The notes: generated by a model not told the origin, from the letters alone. A DNA stretch of 64,000 bases from Ephemerocybe angulata (GCA_013368325.1 JAACJK010000057.1:434001-498000); one strand, 5' to 3'. Positions 46,392 to 58,599 are shown, counted from the stretch's first letter. Made by a program: numbers and translations.

Positions 46392-48432
46392 TCAAAGCTT
46401 GCTTTTGACTGAATCACCATAACAAGGGGCCACCTCTCGAGAGTTGAAAAACTCGGCCCATTTCTCGTCACTGAGAATAGGCGCCCAAGCATACTCCTTC
46501 ACGTCCAGCTCCTCTGTCCACTGCTTCAAGAACGGCAACGCAGCCTGCAGCGCATCGTCCTCAGCTCTGAATTGAGACTCTCTAGAGTATCCCATCTTCT
46601 CAGAGTACCAGCCCTCATCCGTCCTGACAGCCGAGGCTAGGTACAGGTCGGTCAACTGAGGGCTGAGTCCAGCCGCAACACCCGCCTCGTACGCGACACG
46701 GTGCCCGATGCTCATTGTCATCTTCTCGCATCTCGGGAGGACGAGCCTGTTGAACAAGTCCGAGCGGTGGTGCTTGATCTGGCTGATGGCCTCCCTGGTT
46801 TCGGCGAAGAGTCCTTGCTCGTGTTTGTAGAGAATGTTGTTCGAATCCTTGGGCTCCGGTAAGTCGTAGCGCCCGATGACCAGCTCCGCGATGAGACCTA
46901 AATATGAGCGTCAGATTTCTCCCCGCAGGAATAGAAGGAGGAATCTTACGTAGAGACAACACAACAGCATCTCCCTCGGCCGTGGCGGATCCTCGCATTT
47001 CATCCTGAGCAGCCAGTTCGTCAGATCTTGTCAATCCTGCAATTTTCTTGAATGCAAACTCACACAGAAAGCAGCTATCTGGTTATACCCCATCAAACCC
47101 TGCCCTCCACACCTCTCCGACAAGACGAACATATCTTCCTGGACTGTACGTTGGACAAGTAGCTTCAGAATGGTAGCCATTGCATGCCTCAACTCCATCG
47201 GATTGGAGAGGTCCCTAAAGAACCTCGCAGTAGACCAATAGAGCGCCTTCAGTACGTGGGCATGGGCAATCGCTATGAGCACAGGCCTATACTGCGTCTT
47301 GAAGCTGATGATCGGAACCCTGGGGCTTCCTTTCCCATGCCCCGCGACAGTCCTCCGCTGACTGTACGTCGACGCTATGTACGCAGAGATGCGAAGACAG
47401 GTGATGACAGGGGCGGCGAACACGATGGCGCCGCAAGCTACGGCCCAGATGAGCTCCTGGAAGTGCCTTCGCTCGTTCTCGGGCTTATCCAGTGAGCCGA
47501 GCAAAGCAGATTTTGGGAGCCTAACGTTGTTGAAGGTTGTGATGCAGTGTTCTACTGGTTTCGTTCCAGGACGCCCGCCTAGGACTCTGGTTTCGTTAGC
47601 GTTCACAGTCGTGAATGCATATAAAGAGGGAGTGTTACCTGACGGTAATTCCAGTATAGGTCTTTTGGCCGTCTGAGATTGGGACGACAAAGCCTCGAAT
47701 GCCACGGTCCTCGCCATCCACAATGAGACGCGCAAATACAAGGCCGACTCCTGGGATACCACGAGGTGCACTGGGAGGCATGTATCTACGTGACCGGGGG
47801 TCAACTAATGTCACGATGGTGAGATTTTGTTCGAGTCACTCACTTAGAAGCTCCTGGATGCGGTGTGTGCAGAATAAGGTCGCCGTTCGGAAGCCTGGTG
47901 ACGATGGTTTCGATGTTACGAGCATCCAACCCATGATCGACCTCACTGAGGCAGAATTGCCCCCTGAAGAAGATGTTAGACGAGGTCAGGCTTCAGAGAC
48001 CAAAATGGACGTACATGATGTCAAATTGCAGCAGCTGGTCGATCAAGGGCTTGAGACCAGGCTGTTTGTCGAGGTAGGTACTTAGTGTCTGGACGATGAG
48101 GTTGAGCTGAATAGACAGTAGAACGTAGGACGCTCCGTCGACACTGAAGATGGGGTCGGAGTGGATGTGCCACCATTCGTCAGGTAGATTTTGTACAGTT
48201 TCCAATGAAGGAGCTGCCAAGAGCCGGCTGTGAGGACAGATAACAGGTTTAATAAAAGAGAGGACAAACCCATGGCTTTCCCTATCGCAAAAGTGCGCTG
48301 CAAAGAGATCTGACGTTGCTCTTCATACGAGGTGATGCCTGGCAGCAGCTCTCGAGGTTGAAATAGAGGGGTCTTCGCGAGGGCTTGGATCCTCGTTTGG
48401 AAAGACGGAGGGGCTGGAATAGAAGCGGACAT
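46392..48432 (-). CDS. Peroxisomal acyl-CoA oxidase
   Basis: FAD enzyme for the first step of peroxisomal beta-oxidation. ATG at 48432 (MSASIPAPPSFQTRIQALAK). N-terminal helical part: TSYEEQRQISLQRTFAIGKA, then QLLQFDIM and GQFCLSEVDHGLDARNIETI, which is the FAD/substrate loop of the family. The middle domain is GIPGVGLVFARLIVDGEDRG, then ALGGRPGTKPVEHCITTFNN. The C-terminal part has SERCGGQGLMGYNQIAAFCD and SATAEGDAVVLSL, the latter carrying the expected catalytic Glu. The protein ends CYGDSVKSKL: the last three residues SKL are a canonical PTS1 peroxisome signal. About six introns. Subfamily (POX1-like or short-chain) is not resolved. Confidence 0.87.
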
Positions 48433-49225
48433 ATTGGAGAGTAAAGAGAGCTTTCAGTGGGGATGGCCATATCTGAGCCAGTTGGAGTCAGCTTATATAT
48501 CTTCGTCCCTGGGAGCACCGCGTTTTACTATATGATGGGTAGGTCGAGGCAGTAAACCGAAATTCGCAGCATCGGGGCTACGTGGTTGATCCAAGAGACC
48601 AGTAGGTAACTAGCCGTCCCGGGTTCATACATCCAATTCGCCAGTAGGGTTTAGGTGGGTCAAACGAGAGGGGTGTGCTCGGTAGAAGCTTTGGCAATGA
48701 TTATTCACAAAGCGAGGGGTAAAGCCGGAGTTCGAGGCGGGTGTGTCGAATGGCTATTTTACGCGCTAAAGCGAGCAACTATGAGTGCCAAGAACTCCGC
48801 CTAGCCGGAGAAGGCTTCCCCTGGTGCATCGACATTAGGCCTAGACCCACTGTCACTGTCAGTAGTTGGACGGGATATTTGGCCGAAAGTCGTCAGATGA
48901 AGCCAAGATGAAGCTACCGGAAGGGCGTAAACGCGATCCGAGGCGGCGGATCGCGGTAGGCCAGCCACTCCGAGGATACCAACGATTCGAATTGGCGTGT
49001 GAGGCCCCCTCCTCTGGTAAGCTTTCTGTCTGGCGGTGTAACATGGACTTCATGTCGCATGTAGTCGTAGAGAACAGAGAACGTCCAGTAAATATAACTT
49101 CGGATCCTCTCAATTGTGGCTAATGCCTTGCAATCATAACACCGGCAACTTTAACTTGGTAAACTTCTTAGCTCTTGAAACTGAACGACCATCTGGCATC
49201 TGTACCTTCCTCTAAGTCGACCACC
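48433..49225. other. Intergenic region upstream of the acyl-CoA oxidase and the F-box-like gene
   Basis: A divergent promoter region of nearly 800 bp. Open frames at 48859-49123 on both strands lack family resemblance. Nothing else is recognised. Confidence 0.4.
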
Positions 49226-50167
49226 ATGTCCGATGGAAGGCTCACTACTATCCTAGCCGATTTTCCCCAAGAGCTGGTGGCTCAAATCTTGAGCGATGGC
49301 GCTACGATATCCACCCAGTTCACCCTCAATTTATGCCTCGTGGCTCGATGGACTCGGGTTTTGGCCCTGCCGTATCTCTATTCAGGCGCGGTTCTGAAGA
49401 CTTTGTCGCAATCGACCAAGTTCTACAACACTTTTCAGCTGCCAATTCCCCTGCGATCGTATCCGTACTCCCTTCATCCTGTCGACCAATTGCGTGGTCT
49501 CTGGATGACTCCGGCTTCAAGTCGCGTCGTCGACATCTTTCGTTTATCGGAGAACATTCGCAACCTCGCCCTCTCGACGGAAAACATGCAGTGGCTCATA
49601 CACTCGTCGGTGAACACCCCGTTAGAACCTAGGTCGATACCTTCGCAAAGGTTCAGCGGCAATCATAACTTCCACCTTTTGATATTCAACGAGCTTCATC
49701 AGCATATGAGATGGACTTTTGCTCCAGGAATGCTGATGCCAGAGACGGACGCGTCTCCCTTCTTCAGGAAGGTGACGCACATTCATTTGTCGCAGTACCT
49801 TCCCCGCGAAAATCACCGTCTTAACCTCGAGCACTGGACCAACCTTACACACATCGCCATACCTGTCCGCCCTTTCGAGATAAAAAACTCGCGTATATTC
49901 GAACAAGACATTGGGCATAATCCGACACTTACCCACATCGTCTTCATTGTTTACACCGACCTGCTATCGAAAGAGGATCAAGCGCAAGTACTCCGGGTCA
50001 TCGAACATTACGGGGCGGAGGTAGATGAAGAGAAGAGCGTTGAATATGTGCTTCAAGAACGATGGCAATTACAGCGAAACTGGGAGATGGAGCAAAGAGG
50101 GGGACCTTCGATCTGGGACAGGGCAATTCCAGCGTCAACTATTCGAGAATCTATGTCGAATATCTAA
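49226..50167 (+). CDS. F-box-like protein, unknown substrate
   Basis: A single-exon frame; start chosen at 49226 (MSDGRLTTILADFPQELVAQ), although the frame opens at 49175. The first 40 residues resemble a fungal F-box: DFPQELVAQILSDG, then FTLNLCLVARWTRVLALPYL. The rest has weak leucine-rich spacing (NIRNLALSTENM, KVTHIHLSQYLP, NLTHIAIPVRPF, TLTHIVFIVYTD), typical of basidiomycete F-box-like proteins that compare heights of structures only loosely. It ends STIRESMSNI, stop at 50165-50167. It is not related to copies A and B beyond the fold. Confidence 0.7.
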   Translation: MSDGRLTTILADFPQELVAQILSDGATISTQFTLNLCLVARWTRVLALPYLYSGAVLKTLSQSTKFYNTFQLPIPLRSYPYSLHPVDQLRGLWMTPASSRVVDIFRLSENIRNLALSTENMQWLIHSSVNTPLEPRSIPSQRFSGNHNFHLLIFNELHQHMRWTFAPGMLMPETDASPFFRKVTHIHLSQYLPRENHRLNLEHWTNLTHIAIPVRPFEIKNSRIFEQDIGHNPTLTHIVFIVYTDLLSKEDQAQVLRVIEHYGAEVDEEKSVEYVLQERWQLQRNWEMEQRGGPSIWDRAIPASTIRESMSNI

Positions 50168-50807
50168 TTGACTTGGATCTATCATTCCCAAGCCCTGGCT
50201 GCTGCGACCCACTGGTACGTCATATTAGTATTCTTTTGTACCCGATTCTGATCCTAAGGCTTTCAGAGGCTTGAAATCCCCTCTCTCCCCGCAACTTTTC
50301 TCACTGGAGTGGGTCGGGCGGCTTCCTGCAAGATCCACTACCCGCCCGCACTTCGGCCTTCTCCTCACTCCTACAAATAACATGGAATTGGCTTTGGAAT
50401 AGACAGTTGTCGTGCCTTCTTATCGACGCCACCTTAGACTGAAAGGCATGTGTTAATGTTATCTCTGCTTCAAGGACTGGCAACTGCTTCCTCGTTACTT
50501 ATGAGCACCCGAATGCAAACACCTCCATCTTGCGCTCACCCATCATCATTGATAACATTAGGTCACATTCGAGTTCCACATGAACATCTACATAACAGCA
50601 GTGAACTCACTCATGGATGCTCAGTGAATATAAATAGTAGGTGCTTCTCTTCCATGTGGAGCTTTTGTTCGCGTCGCTCAAGAACCCGGCGGGTTACCCC
50701 CGCACGTCGTTGAAACTTCCGGTCCCTTAAGTCATGGACGAGAAGTATAAGATAACGAAGCCCCGCTTCCATATCCCACGACGCGTTCACGCTGCTTCAC
50801 GTCTCCC
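50168..50807. other. Intergenic region upstream of the first serine carboxypeptidase
   Basis: Includes the promoter block 50641-50687 shared with the second carboxypeptidase. No gene is seen. Confidence 0.5.
50641..50687 (+). promoter_or_regulatory. Upstream element shared by the two carboxypeptidase genes (copy 1)
   Basis: Starts GTGCTTCTCTTCCATGTGGA; 19 of the first 20 bases match 53813-53832, with a CANNTG box at the variable base and a shared GTCGCTCA further on. It lies 167 bp before the ATG. Confidence 0.55.
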
Positions 50808-53154
50808 ATGCTTCCGACCGTATTCAAATTCTGTGTTGCAGGCGCGTTGGTCCAGTCGCTCCTCACAGCTGGGGTAGCGGGCGCTGGATTCCTCAGCAAA
50901 AACCAGCTGCGCGCTAAGCAGGTCGAGGCTGCGGAGCGCTATCACCAGGCTCGGGCCCCCAGCGCTGTCCAAGGCAACACCCTTGCTGTGCGACCCCAGC
51001 TCACATTTGCCAACCCCAAGGCTGCTGGTTAGTTACCTTTCCTCACGCTGTAGACGCGTTTTACTGTGCAGAGCTCATATCGGCTACGCTATATGTACCA
51101 GAGTTCCTCGTGGACGGCGCCAAGATACCCGACGTCGACTTCGATGTAGGACCCAGCTATGCAGGGCTGCTCCCCATTAGCGGAAATGCAAACGAAACGC
51201 GCAAGGTTAGCCTGCGAAGAGTTACGCTACGTCGGATAGGATTTGAACCGTAGCGCGTCTTTAGCTTTGGTTCTGGTTTTTTCCTCCTGGACCTCAGGGG
51301 AGTACGGATGACTTGATCTTCTGGTGAGCTCCACATTCATCCCGTTGGGTCCGGCGTTCATTCCCAGCTGACGCACGTTTTCCTTAGGACGAATGGAGGA
51401 CCAGGGTGTTCGTCGCTCGAGGGCTTATTTCAAGAGAATGGGGTGAGCTTTCAATGAATATCACCATCCTAACCTGGCTAAACTAGACCTTTCAGCCTGT
51501 TACGTGGAGCTGGGGTCAGGCTAAGCCCACTAAAAACGAATGGAGTTGGACAAACCTTTCGAGCGTGATTTGGGTCGAGCAGCCTGTTGGGACGGGATAT
51601 TCCCAAGGCGTTCCGAACATCAAGGTGAGTTCCACATTCGAAACGCGGATACCGTACTCAAAAGTACGCACAGGACGAGCATGACCTCGCAGAGCAACTG
51701 GTTGGCTTCTTGCAACAATTCTTGAATGTATTCTCAGAGTTGAAGGGGAAGAAGTTTTACCTCTCTGGAGAGAGTGTGAGTAACTCCGCGCTGGCTAAAC
51801 CTCCTGTTGAATATTGACCACTTTGAGCAGTACGCCGGTCAATATATTCCATGTGAGACTACACTCTTCTTCTTACCAAAAATGTTTGAGCCCTGAATCA
51901 ACTCAGATATCGCCGATTATATCTATGGGAACCCCAAGAGCCTCGACTTGAAGCTGCAAGGAATTTGGATGGGTGACCGTAGGTCCCTGTTCCAGCTTCG
52001 AGTCGCTGTGTACTGATACTCTTGTCGCATTCAATAGCCCTCTTCGCCGATTGGGTCGTCCAACAGCAAATCCCTGCAGCGGATTATCTCCACAAATTTG
52101 AGAATGTCTTTGCATTGAAGTTCGTAACCTCCACACCATCAGCGTGGCTTCCCTTTTCCTGACATCACCACAGCCAAACTACTGTCAAGAAGATCGATGC
52201 AACAGCCAAGAAATGCGGCTACGCCGGGTATATGGATAAATATGTCACTTATCCACCAAAAGGGCCACTTCCCCTCCCGAATCATACCGTTAACGTCACG
52301 GCAGAGTGCGATGTTTGGACCGCGATCTTCGATGCCGCCCTTGTTATCAACCCAGCCTTCAACGTCTACAGGATCTTCGATACATACCCTATCCTTTGGG
52401 ATGTCCTTGGATTCCCGTACGTTCCACTCTAATAACTGTGGATCGTACATTCTCTAACAGTCTTGTAGTGGTTCATTCCCACAGGAGCAAAGTCCCATCT
52501 ACTTCGACAGACCCGAAGTCAAGCGTGCCCTTCACGCCCCCGAGAATTTTACCTGGGAAGAGTGCTCTAGCGACGACGTTTTCCCGAACGGCGACGCGAG
52601 CCCCCCATCGGTGCACAAGATTTTGCCGGGTGTCATCGCAAAGAGCAATCGCTCCGTCATCATTCACGGATTGGCCGATTTCATTCTCATTGCTGATGGG
52701 TGAGTTATATCGCCTTCGATACGCGAGGCACAAAAGCTGAGAGTGACCTTGCAGGAGCCGTATTGCGATCCAGAAGTAAGTCGTGGACAATAACTTGAGA
52801 ATGAACGTACTGACGTTCTGTCAGCATGACGTGGAATGGGAAGCAAGGATTCCAAAAGCCGATTCCTACTGACAGCTTCCTTGTCGATGGTATAGGTGCG
52901 ATGGGTTCCGCACACACTGAGCGCGGGTTGACCTACATCGAAGTCGTCCTGTCTGGACATATGTGAGTACCTTGAAGTCATCCTTAGAATATGCCCGACT
53001 CATGACTTCACGTTGTCATCATAGGATACCACAATTCTCCCCGGTGGTAAGTGTTTGCTAATCGTGCGGAATTATGAAGTACTGATTGTGTGTCGTCTTA
53101 CAGGCCGCCTTCCAGAGCATGCAGTACCTGATGGGATTCAGAAACTCTCCTTGA
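50808..53154 (+). CDS. Secreted serine carboxypeptidase, S10 family (copy 1)
   Basis: Removes C-terminal amino acids from peptides in the vacuole or outside the cell. ATG at 50808; the signal peptide [20 protein letters not shown] is followed by a propeptide-like stretch. Conserved blocks: [40 protein letters not shown] (oxyanion region), [19 protein letters not shown], and the nucleophile in YLSGESYAGQYIPYIADYI. The catalytic Asp is in [13 protein letters not shown] and the His in LSGHMIPQFSP. It ends LMGFRNSP, stop at 53152-53154. There are more than ten introns, many about 50-60 nt, and exons as short as about 15 nt near the 3' end. A recent tandem copy follows at 54.0 kb with the same exon plan. 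Confidence 0.9.
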
Positions 53155-54029
53155 GGCAATCGGAATACACTAAACCTGACATCATGTTGTCATGATGCCG
53201 CCTAACAATCGACTTATAGTTCTCACTTCTCCCTCCCGCCGGGATCTCTGAGGAGTAATTTCTTACCATTACATTCTAGAAGGTTGAAGTAACAAATAAG
53301 CTGCCGCAAGCCTACGAAGGGAAACGATACCCTCGGGTCGATTTTGAAAGTGTACACATAGTAAGCGCTCATGGGCGCTAATTTGAATTCACCACTTCTG
53401 GCCACCGATTACTAACACGACAAACCCACGGATGGGTTTAAGTTCGTGGATTAAACCGTAGAGAGTTCGCACACCCGGTATCTGCCAGTGTCGACTGCCA
53501 GGTGCTTAAGGGCCCATTCGGTAACTGTGGGATGCTCGCCCGCTGTTGAACTGAGTATGCAAACTTGTCCATCTCTTCTTTTATGAAACTCTAGTTGGGC
53601 GTCATGGGTTAATCCGAGTCAAAACCTCGGCTTAATCGCCATTTGGCATCACCGGGATCATATGCAGTTTAGACTGCACTCTCAAGCTGCTGTGTAGCTG
53701 TACTCGGAGAACTCGCCCCATATGCATCAACTTGACAGCTCGTCTTCTAATTCCACACGAACATCGCACGACCGCACAGATACCTGACCATCCCAGTGGC
53801 TCCCAGTGGTCCGTGCTTCTCTTCCACGTGGAAGTTCTGTTGTGTCGCTCAGATCCCCGCTTCCCTCTCGTAAAACGCCCGATATGCTGTTAAAGCGAGA
53901 TTGTCGCCCGCGTCTACCCCCTCCTGGCATTGAAACCTCCGCCCCCTTGATCCACAGACTCTGAGCGGTAAAGTACATAATGCTTCGGTGTCCCACTGAC
54001 AGTGCCCACAGCCGCTCATTGTGTCTACA
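53155..54029. other. Intergenic region between the two serine carboxypeptidases
   Basis: 3' flank of copy 1 and promoter of copy 2, with the shared block at 53813-53858. No gene is seen in its roughly 870 bp. Confidence 0.45.
53813..53858 (+). promoter_or_regulatory. Upstream element shared by the two carboxypeptidase genes (copy 2)
   Basis: Starts GTGCTTCTCTTCCACGTGGA; here the variable base makes a perfect CACGTG palindrome. It lies 217 bp before the ATG at 54030. Confidence 0.55.
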
Positions 54030-56413
54030 ATGCTTCGAACCATATTCAAGGTGTGGGCTGCGAGCGCTTTGCTATATTCCTTTCTGGACGTCGGGGCTGC
54101 GGGTGCTGGGCTTATGAGAAAAAGCGAGCTGCGCGCTAAGCAGCTCAAAGCTGCGGAGCGCTATCAGCAGGCCCGCGCTCCGAATGACTTCCAAGGACGC
54201 ACCCTGACGGTGAGGCCCCAGCTTACATTCGCCAATCCCAAGGCCGCCGGTTAGTTTCTCTCCCAAGCCCCTGCACGCATATTCATATTGAACGCTGAAC
54301 CCAAATCGGTTCTGCTATACGATAGAGTTCCTCGTCGACGGCACCAAGCTACCAGAAGTCGACTTCGATGTTGGACCTAGCTATGCGGGTTTGCTCCCCA
54401 TCAGTGGAAACGCGAACGAAACACGCAAAGTGAGCCCACAGACTAAGCATACTTGCGAGTGTGACTATAACGCGTCCTCTTCTAGCTTTGGTTCTGGTTC
54501 TTCCCTCCTGGACCACAGGGGAGTTTGGATGACCTGATCTTCTGGTAGGCGGCATTCTGGATCTCGTTGGGAGCGTATACGCCTGACGTCCTAATCATAG
54601 GACGAACGGTGGACCGGGATGTTCGTCGCTTGATGGTCTGTTTCAGGAGAACGGGGTGAGCTTTCTATCTCGCGTCGTTATTCTCCTATATACTCACGAT
54701 AATCTAGCCCGTGACGTGGAGTTGGGGTCAAGCAAAGCCCACGAAGAACGAATGGAGCTGGACGAACCTTTCAAGCGTCATTTGGGTCGAGCAGCCTGTT
54801 GGCACGGGATATACCCAAGGCGTTCCAAACATCAAGGTCTGTGATAGCACTTGCCAAAAGGGCAGGAACCTAGCTAATGTGTGTCTAATGGCAGGACGAG
54901 CATGACCTAGCCGAGCAACTGGTTGGGTTCTTGCAACAGTTTTTGAACGTTTTCTCAGAGTTGAAGGGAAAGAAGTTCTATCTATCTGGAGAAAGTGTGA
55001 GTGGATAGTCTAAGGTCATTGGGAATCGTCCTTGATATCGACACACATTGAATTGTAGTACGCTGGACAATATGTCCCTTGTAAGACAATGAATTTCTTC
55101 TAGGGGCACTGGAGACTGATATTCCTTAGATATCGCTAACTATATATACGCAAATCCCCAAAGCCTTGATTTGAAACTCAAGGGAATCTGGTTAGGGGAC
55201 CGTAAGCGGCTTCCTTCGTATACTCTCACAGGCTCGCGTTTTTCTCACTCTCTCAGCGCTATCTTAGCTCTATTCGCCGATTTCGTAGTCCACCAAGAAA
55301 TTCCAGCAGCGGATTACCTGCATAAGTTCGAGAATGTATTTGCATTGAAGTGCGTAATATCTTTCTATGCAGCCTCTTTCCTTCCCTAATGAGAACCGCA
55401 GCAAAACGACAGTACAGTGGGTTGACGCCACGGCCAAGAAGTGCGGTTATACGGGGTATATGGAGAAGTATGCTACTTACCCTCCCAAAGGGCCTCTCCC
55501 ACTTCCAAATAACACTCTCGACGTTACTGTCGAGTGCGACGTCTGGGGTGCTATCTTTGAAGCTGCGCTCCTTATCAACCCGGCTTTCAACGTATATAGG
55601 ATTTTTGACACGTACCCCGTCTTCTGGAGTGTCCTTGGATTCCCGTACGTAACACATTTCTAGCAGCTTCATTCAGATTCCCCTGATCAGCACCATGGCC
55701 AATAGTGGTACATTCCCAGAGGAAGATGGCCCCGTCTACTTCGACAGACCTGAGGTCAAACGCCTCCTTCACGTTCCAGAGAATGTTACTTGGGCGATAT
55801 GCAGTGATTCACCTGTGTTCCCAGAGGGTGATCCTAGTCCGCCGTCAGTGCACAAAATCTTGCCAGGTGTTATTGCGAAGAGCGAACGTTCGGTTCTGGT
55901 TCAAGGGATGGCGGATTTCCTCCTCATTGCCGATGGGTGAGTACTTCAGCGGCCTCAAAGTTGGAAGATGAGATTAACTGAAAGTGGATGGTATCTAGAA
56001 CTCGCATTGCGATCCAAAAGTACGTGGAAGATTATTGAGCAAGGGGGATGCTCGTACTAACCAATCTGTACAGTATGACGTGGAATGGTAAGCAAGGCTT
56101 CCAAAAGCCCATCGCCAGGGACAGCTTCATAGTCAACGGCGTGGGTGCGATGGATTCCGCACACACCGAACGTGGCTTCACTTACATCGAAGTCGTCCTC
56201 GCTGGACATATGTGAGCATCTTGATCTCATCTTTGGAATTCACGCAACTCAAAACTTGACCTTTGATATGCATAGGATTCCTCAATTCTCCCCCGTGGTA
56301 AGTGAAATGGCGTTCAATACGAAGTATCATAAGATGTTGATAGCTTCGATCGTTCAATCTAGGCTGCCTTCCAAAGTATGCAGTACTTGATGGGATTCAG
56401 GGAATCTCCTTAA
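54030..56413 (+). CDS. Secreted serine carboxypeptidase, S10 family (copy 2)
   Basis: Tandem paralogue of the previous gene with very similar protein and intron positions. ATG at 54030 ([20 protein letters not shown]), signal peptide, then [20 protein letters not shown]. Blocks: [56 protein letters not shown], nucleophile YLSGESYAGQYVPYIANYI, Asp region [13 protein letters not shown] and His region LAGHMIPQFSP. It ends LMGFRESP, stop at 56411-56413. No disrupting change was found, and the catalytic triad is intact in both copies. Changes near the substrate-contact regions ([23 protein letters not shown]) may alter specificity. Confidence 0.9.
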
Positions 56414-56955
56414 AGAATTCTAAATAATGATCATCGTGGACTGGGATTATGACGAATACCGTACGACATGTTTCTCAGCCATACACTTCAGCTTCCCCTC
56501 CATTTTCTGGGATTTCGAAGGATACTTGACCCCTGTTAGAAAGCTAGCGCTTATAGAGACGACACACTAAAAAGTTCGTGCTTAAGTAAATGAAAGCCGA
56601 TGGACGGATGACGCTGGTCGACATGATAGCACTAAGCGCTGGCAGGCGCTTATTATTGCATCCGACTACTTTGGCGTTGTCAGCTTGTTGTCAGCAATTG
56701 GTCAGCATTAAGCTGGATAGCCGCTACTTCACCGAGCCCTCCGCAGCCGTGGTCAAGCCGTGGTACTCTTCCAACTCCTTCGATCAGTCATCTTAGCCCC
56801 TTGAACGCGTCGCCCCACTGGCTTACTTAGCCTGACAGAAAGAAAGCTCACGGCAGGTCAACCGGTCACTTCCGATCGCGTAAAACCCCCGAGTGAAATG
56901 GTATAAAGAGCAGGGGTTCGTGTAAGGATGGGTGTGTAGTAAAGGTCAACTGAAC
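56414..56955. other. Intergenic region upstream of the alpha/beta hydrolase
   Basis: No gene is seen. The right end holds a TATA box. Confidence 0.45.
56902..56908 (+). promoter_or_regulatory. TATA box of the alpha/beta hydrolase gene
   Basis: TATAAAG, 54 bp before the ATG at 56956. Confidence 0.55.
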
Positions 56956-58039
56956 ATGGTCCTCTCCGAGACCTTGAACTCCACACTCGCGCTAACTGAA
57001 AGATATATTTCATCCTCAGATGGTGGACAGATCTTCGCACAGGCTATCGGGAACCCCAGCCTCCCGACACTAGTCTTCATCCACGGTTTACTCTTCAGTA
57101 GCATTGTCTGGGCACAAATTCTCGCAGACACCAGTCTTCTACAGAACTTCTACCTGGTATGTCTATCTCACCTCCAAGCGTCGACGTCGTCAACGTGATC
57201 AATGATTGGGTGCTAATATATTTGTGCCAACAGATCGCGTATGACATGAGGGGGCATGCTCGCAGTGTCAAGCCAGACAGACTAGAAGGGTACAGCTCAA
57301 GGCTGTATGCAGACGATTTTAACGCTGTTACGTCGGCTTTCGATGTCAAATCGCCAATTCTCGTTGGATGGTAAGCTCGAAACACCTCTGGCCTGGCATT
57401 GTAATAGTACTGATCAGGCTTATAGGAGCATGGGAGGTATGTGGATTCGTAGCCTTCGCCAATTAACTATGCCAATTGTGGCTGACACTTCGCTTAGGGT
57501 CTGTGGCCACGGATGTCACAGCATACTACGGTGCAGACGCACTAGCAGGAATCATCTTCGTAGCTGGACTCCCATGGCTAGCAGCCAACCCTCAAGTATC
57601 AACGCCATGGGTGTTGGGCCAAGCTCCGGGCCTCTCTAGCGTAGACAACTCCACTCTCGCGATCTCTTCCCGGGTAGCCTTCACAGATAATCTGTTTAGG
57701 AACCCCGGAGGCATCCCAGTGGAAGTGCTGTGGAGCTGGCTAGGAAGCACAAACCTCGTTGAACCAACCAAAGTCGGGTTCTTGTTTGGCAGAGAACAAA
57801 ACACAACCAACTTGTTCAAAGCGGGTGCCAGTGGAGTGCCGTTGCTCCTTGTGAACGGGGGAGCAGACAAATATATCATGGGGGAGCAGGTCCAAGAAGT
57901 AGTCAAAGACAAGTTCAAGGACCTTACGGTTCATACTGTCAAGAATGGGAGCCACGCTTTCTTCTACGAGGATCGAGAAGAGTTTATTGGCCAGGTCAGG
58001 AAGTTTGCCGAGCGCGTCTTTGGAAAGGGTAGAAGGTAG
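56956..58039 (+). CDS. Alpha/beta hydrolase
   Basis: Serine hydrolase of unknown substrate. ATG at 56956 (MVLSETLNSTLALTERYISS). The first exon has PTLVFIHGLLFSSIVWAQIL with the HG oxyanion motif. After an intron comes AYDMRGHARSVKPDRLEGYS (DxRGHxxS). A short exon join gives the nucleophile elbow VGWSMGGSVATDVTAYYG (Ser in GWSMG). Then LLLVNGGADKYIMGEQVQEV (acid residue region) and the catalytic His in VKNGSHAFFYEDREEFI. It ends FAERVFGKGRR, stop at 58037-58039. Three introns (about 57157-57233, 57372-57425 and 57438-57497). About 290 residues, cytosolic (no signal peptide). Confidence 0.85.
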
Positions 58040-58292
58040 TGACGTCTGTCTTGTTTGGATTAGTTAGCTGCGAGTGCAGATTACCCTCTTGGATCCCAAT
58101 GAACCATGCCATCTTGACTCGATTCCTATGATGCAGAAACCATCTTATATTGGATTGGAATACAGGAGTCAACTTGAAAGGCTTTGATTTGGGCGATCAG
58201 TTTGAAGCTCATGCGCTTCAGGGTCGCTGGGGCTAAGGGTGCGACACAGGTACAATTAGTGTGTGCTCGACAAAATGCCAAACTACTCACGT

Positions 58293-58599
58293 TTCAAGGG
58301 ATAGGGGCAATCAGTGCAAAGGAAGCACAACCGGCAGAGCAACTTCCAAGTGCAGCATTGCACCCTAATATGGCAGCAGGGGCGGCGGCGCTCGCGACCA
58401 CAGTCCCGAAGGTTGCTCCAGCTGCTGCATAACACGCAACGGCGACGGTGTTACAACCTGCCGACAACGTCGATGTCATGTTGATTTGCCAGCCTAGAAG
58501 TCGTTACCCACCCGTTTGACAGAGCCCATAGGCAATGGGGCCAGCTTGCGCGGCCGAAACAAATGCCAGAACCGGGAGGAGAAGAACGGAGGGACGCAT
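58293..58599 (-). CDS. Small cysteine-rich secreted protein, Zys3 (zygote-specific)-like
   Basis: Two exons, 58512-58599 and 58293-58457, separated by a 54-nt intron. ATG at 58599 (MRPSVLLLPVLAFVSAAQAG), a clear signal peptide cleaved after AQA. The mature peptide is about 64 residues: GPIAYGLCQTGCNTVAVACY, then AAAGATFGTVVASAAAPAAI, then LGCNAALGSCSAGCASFALI, ending APIP. Six cysteines with two CxxxC-like pairs. This GPI-YG-CQTGCN..ACYAAAG pattern is widespread in basidiomycetes and is often annotated as zygote-specific class V protein; its role is unknown. The body is hydrophobic, so a small membrane-active or effector-like peptide is possible. Confidence 0.8.

Noticed and set aside
48433..49225. 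Search for tRNA genes in this and the other intergenic regions
   Set aside because: No stretch with both A-box and B-box (GGTTCRANTCC) spacing and a foldable acceptor stem was found; the closest, near 48620, lacks the box consensus.
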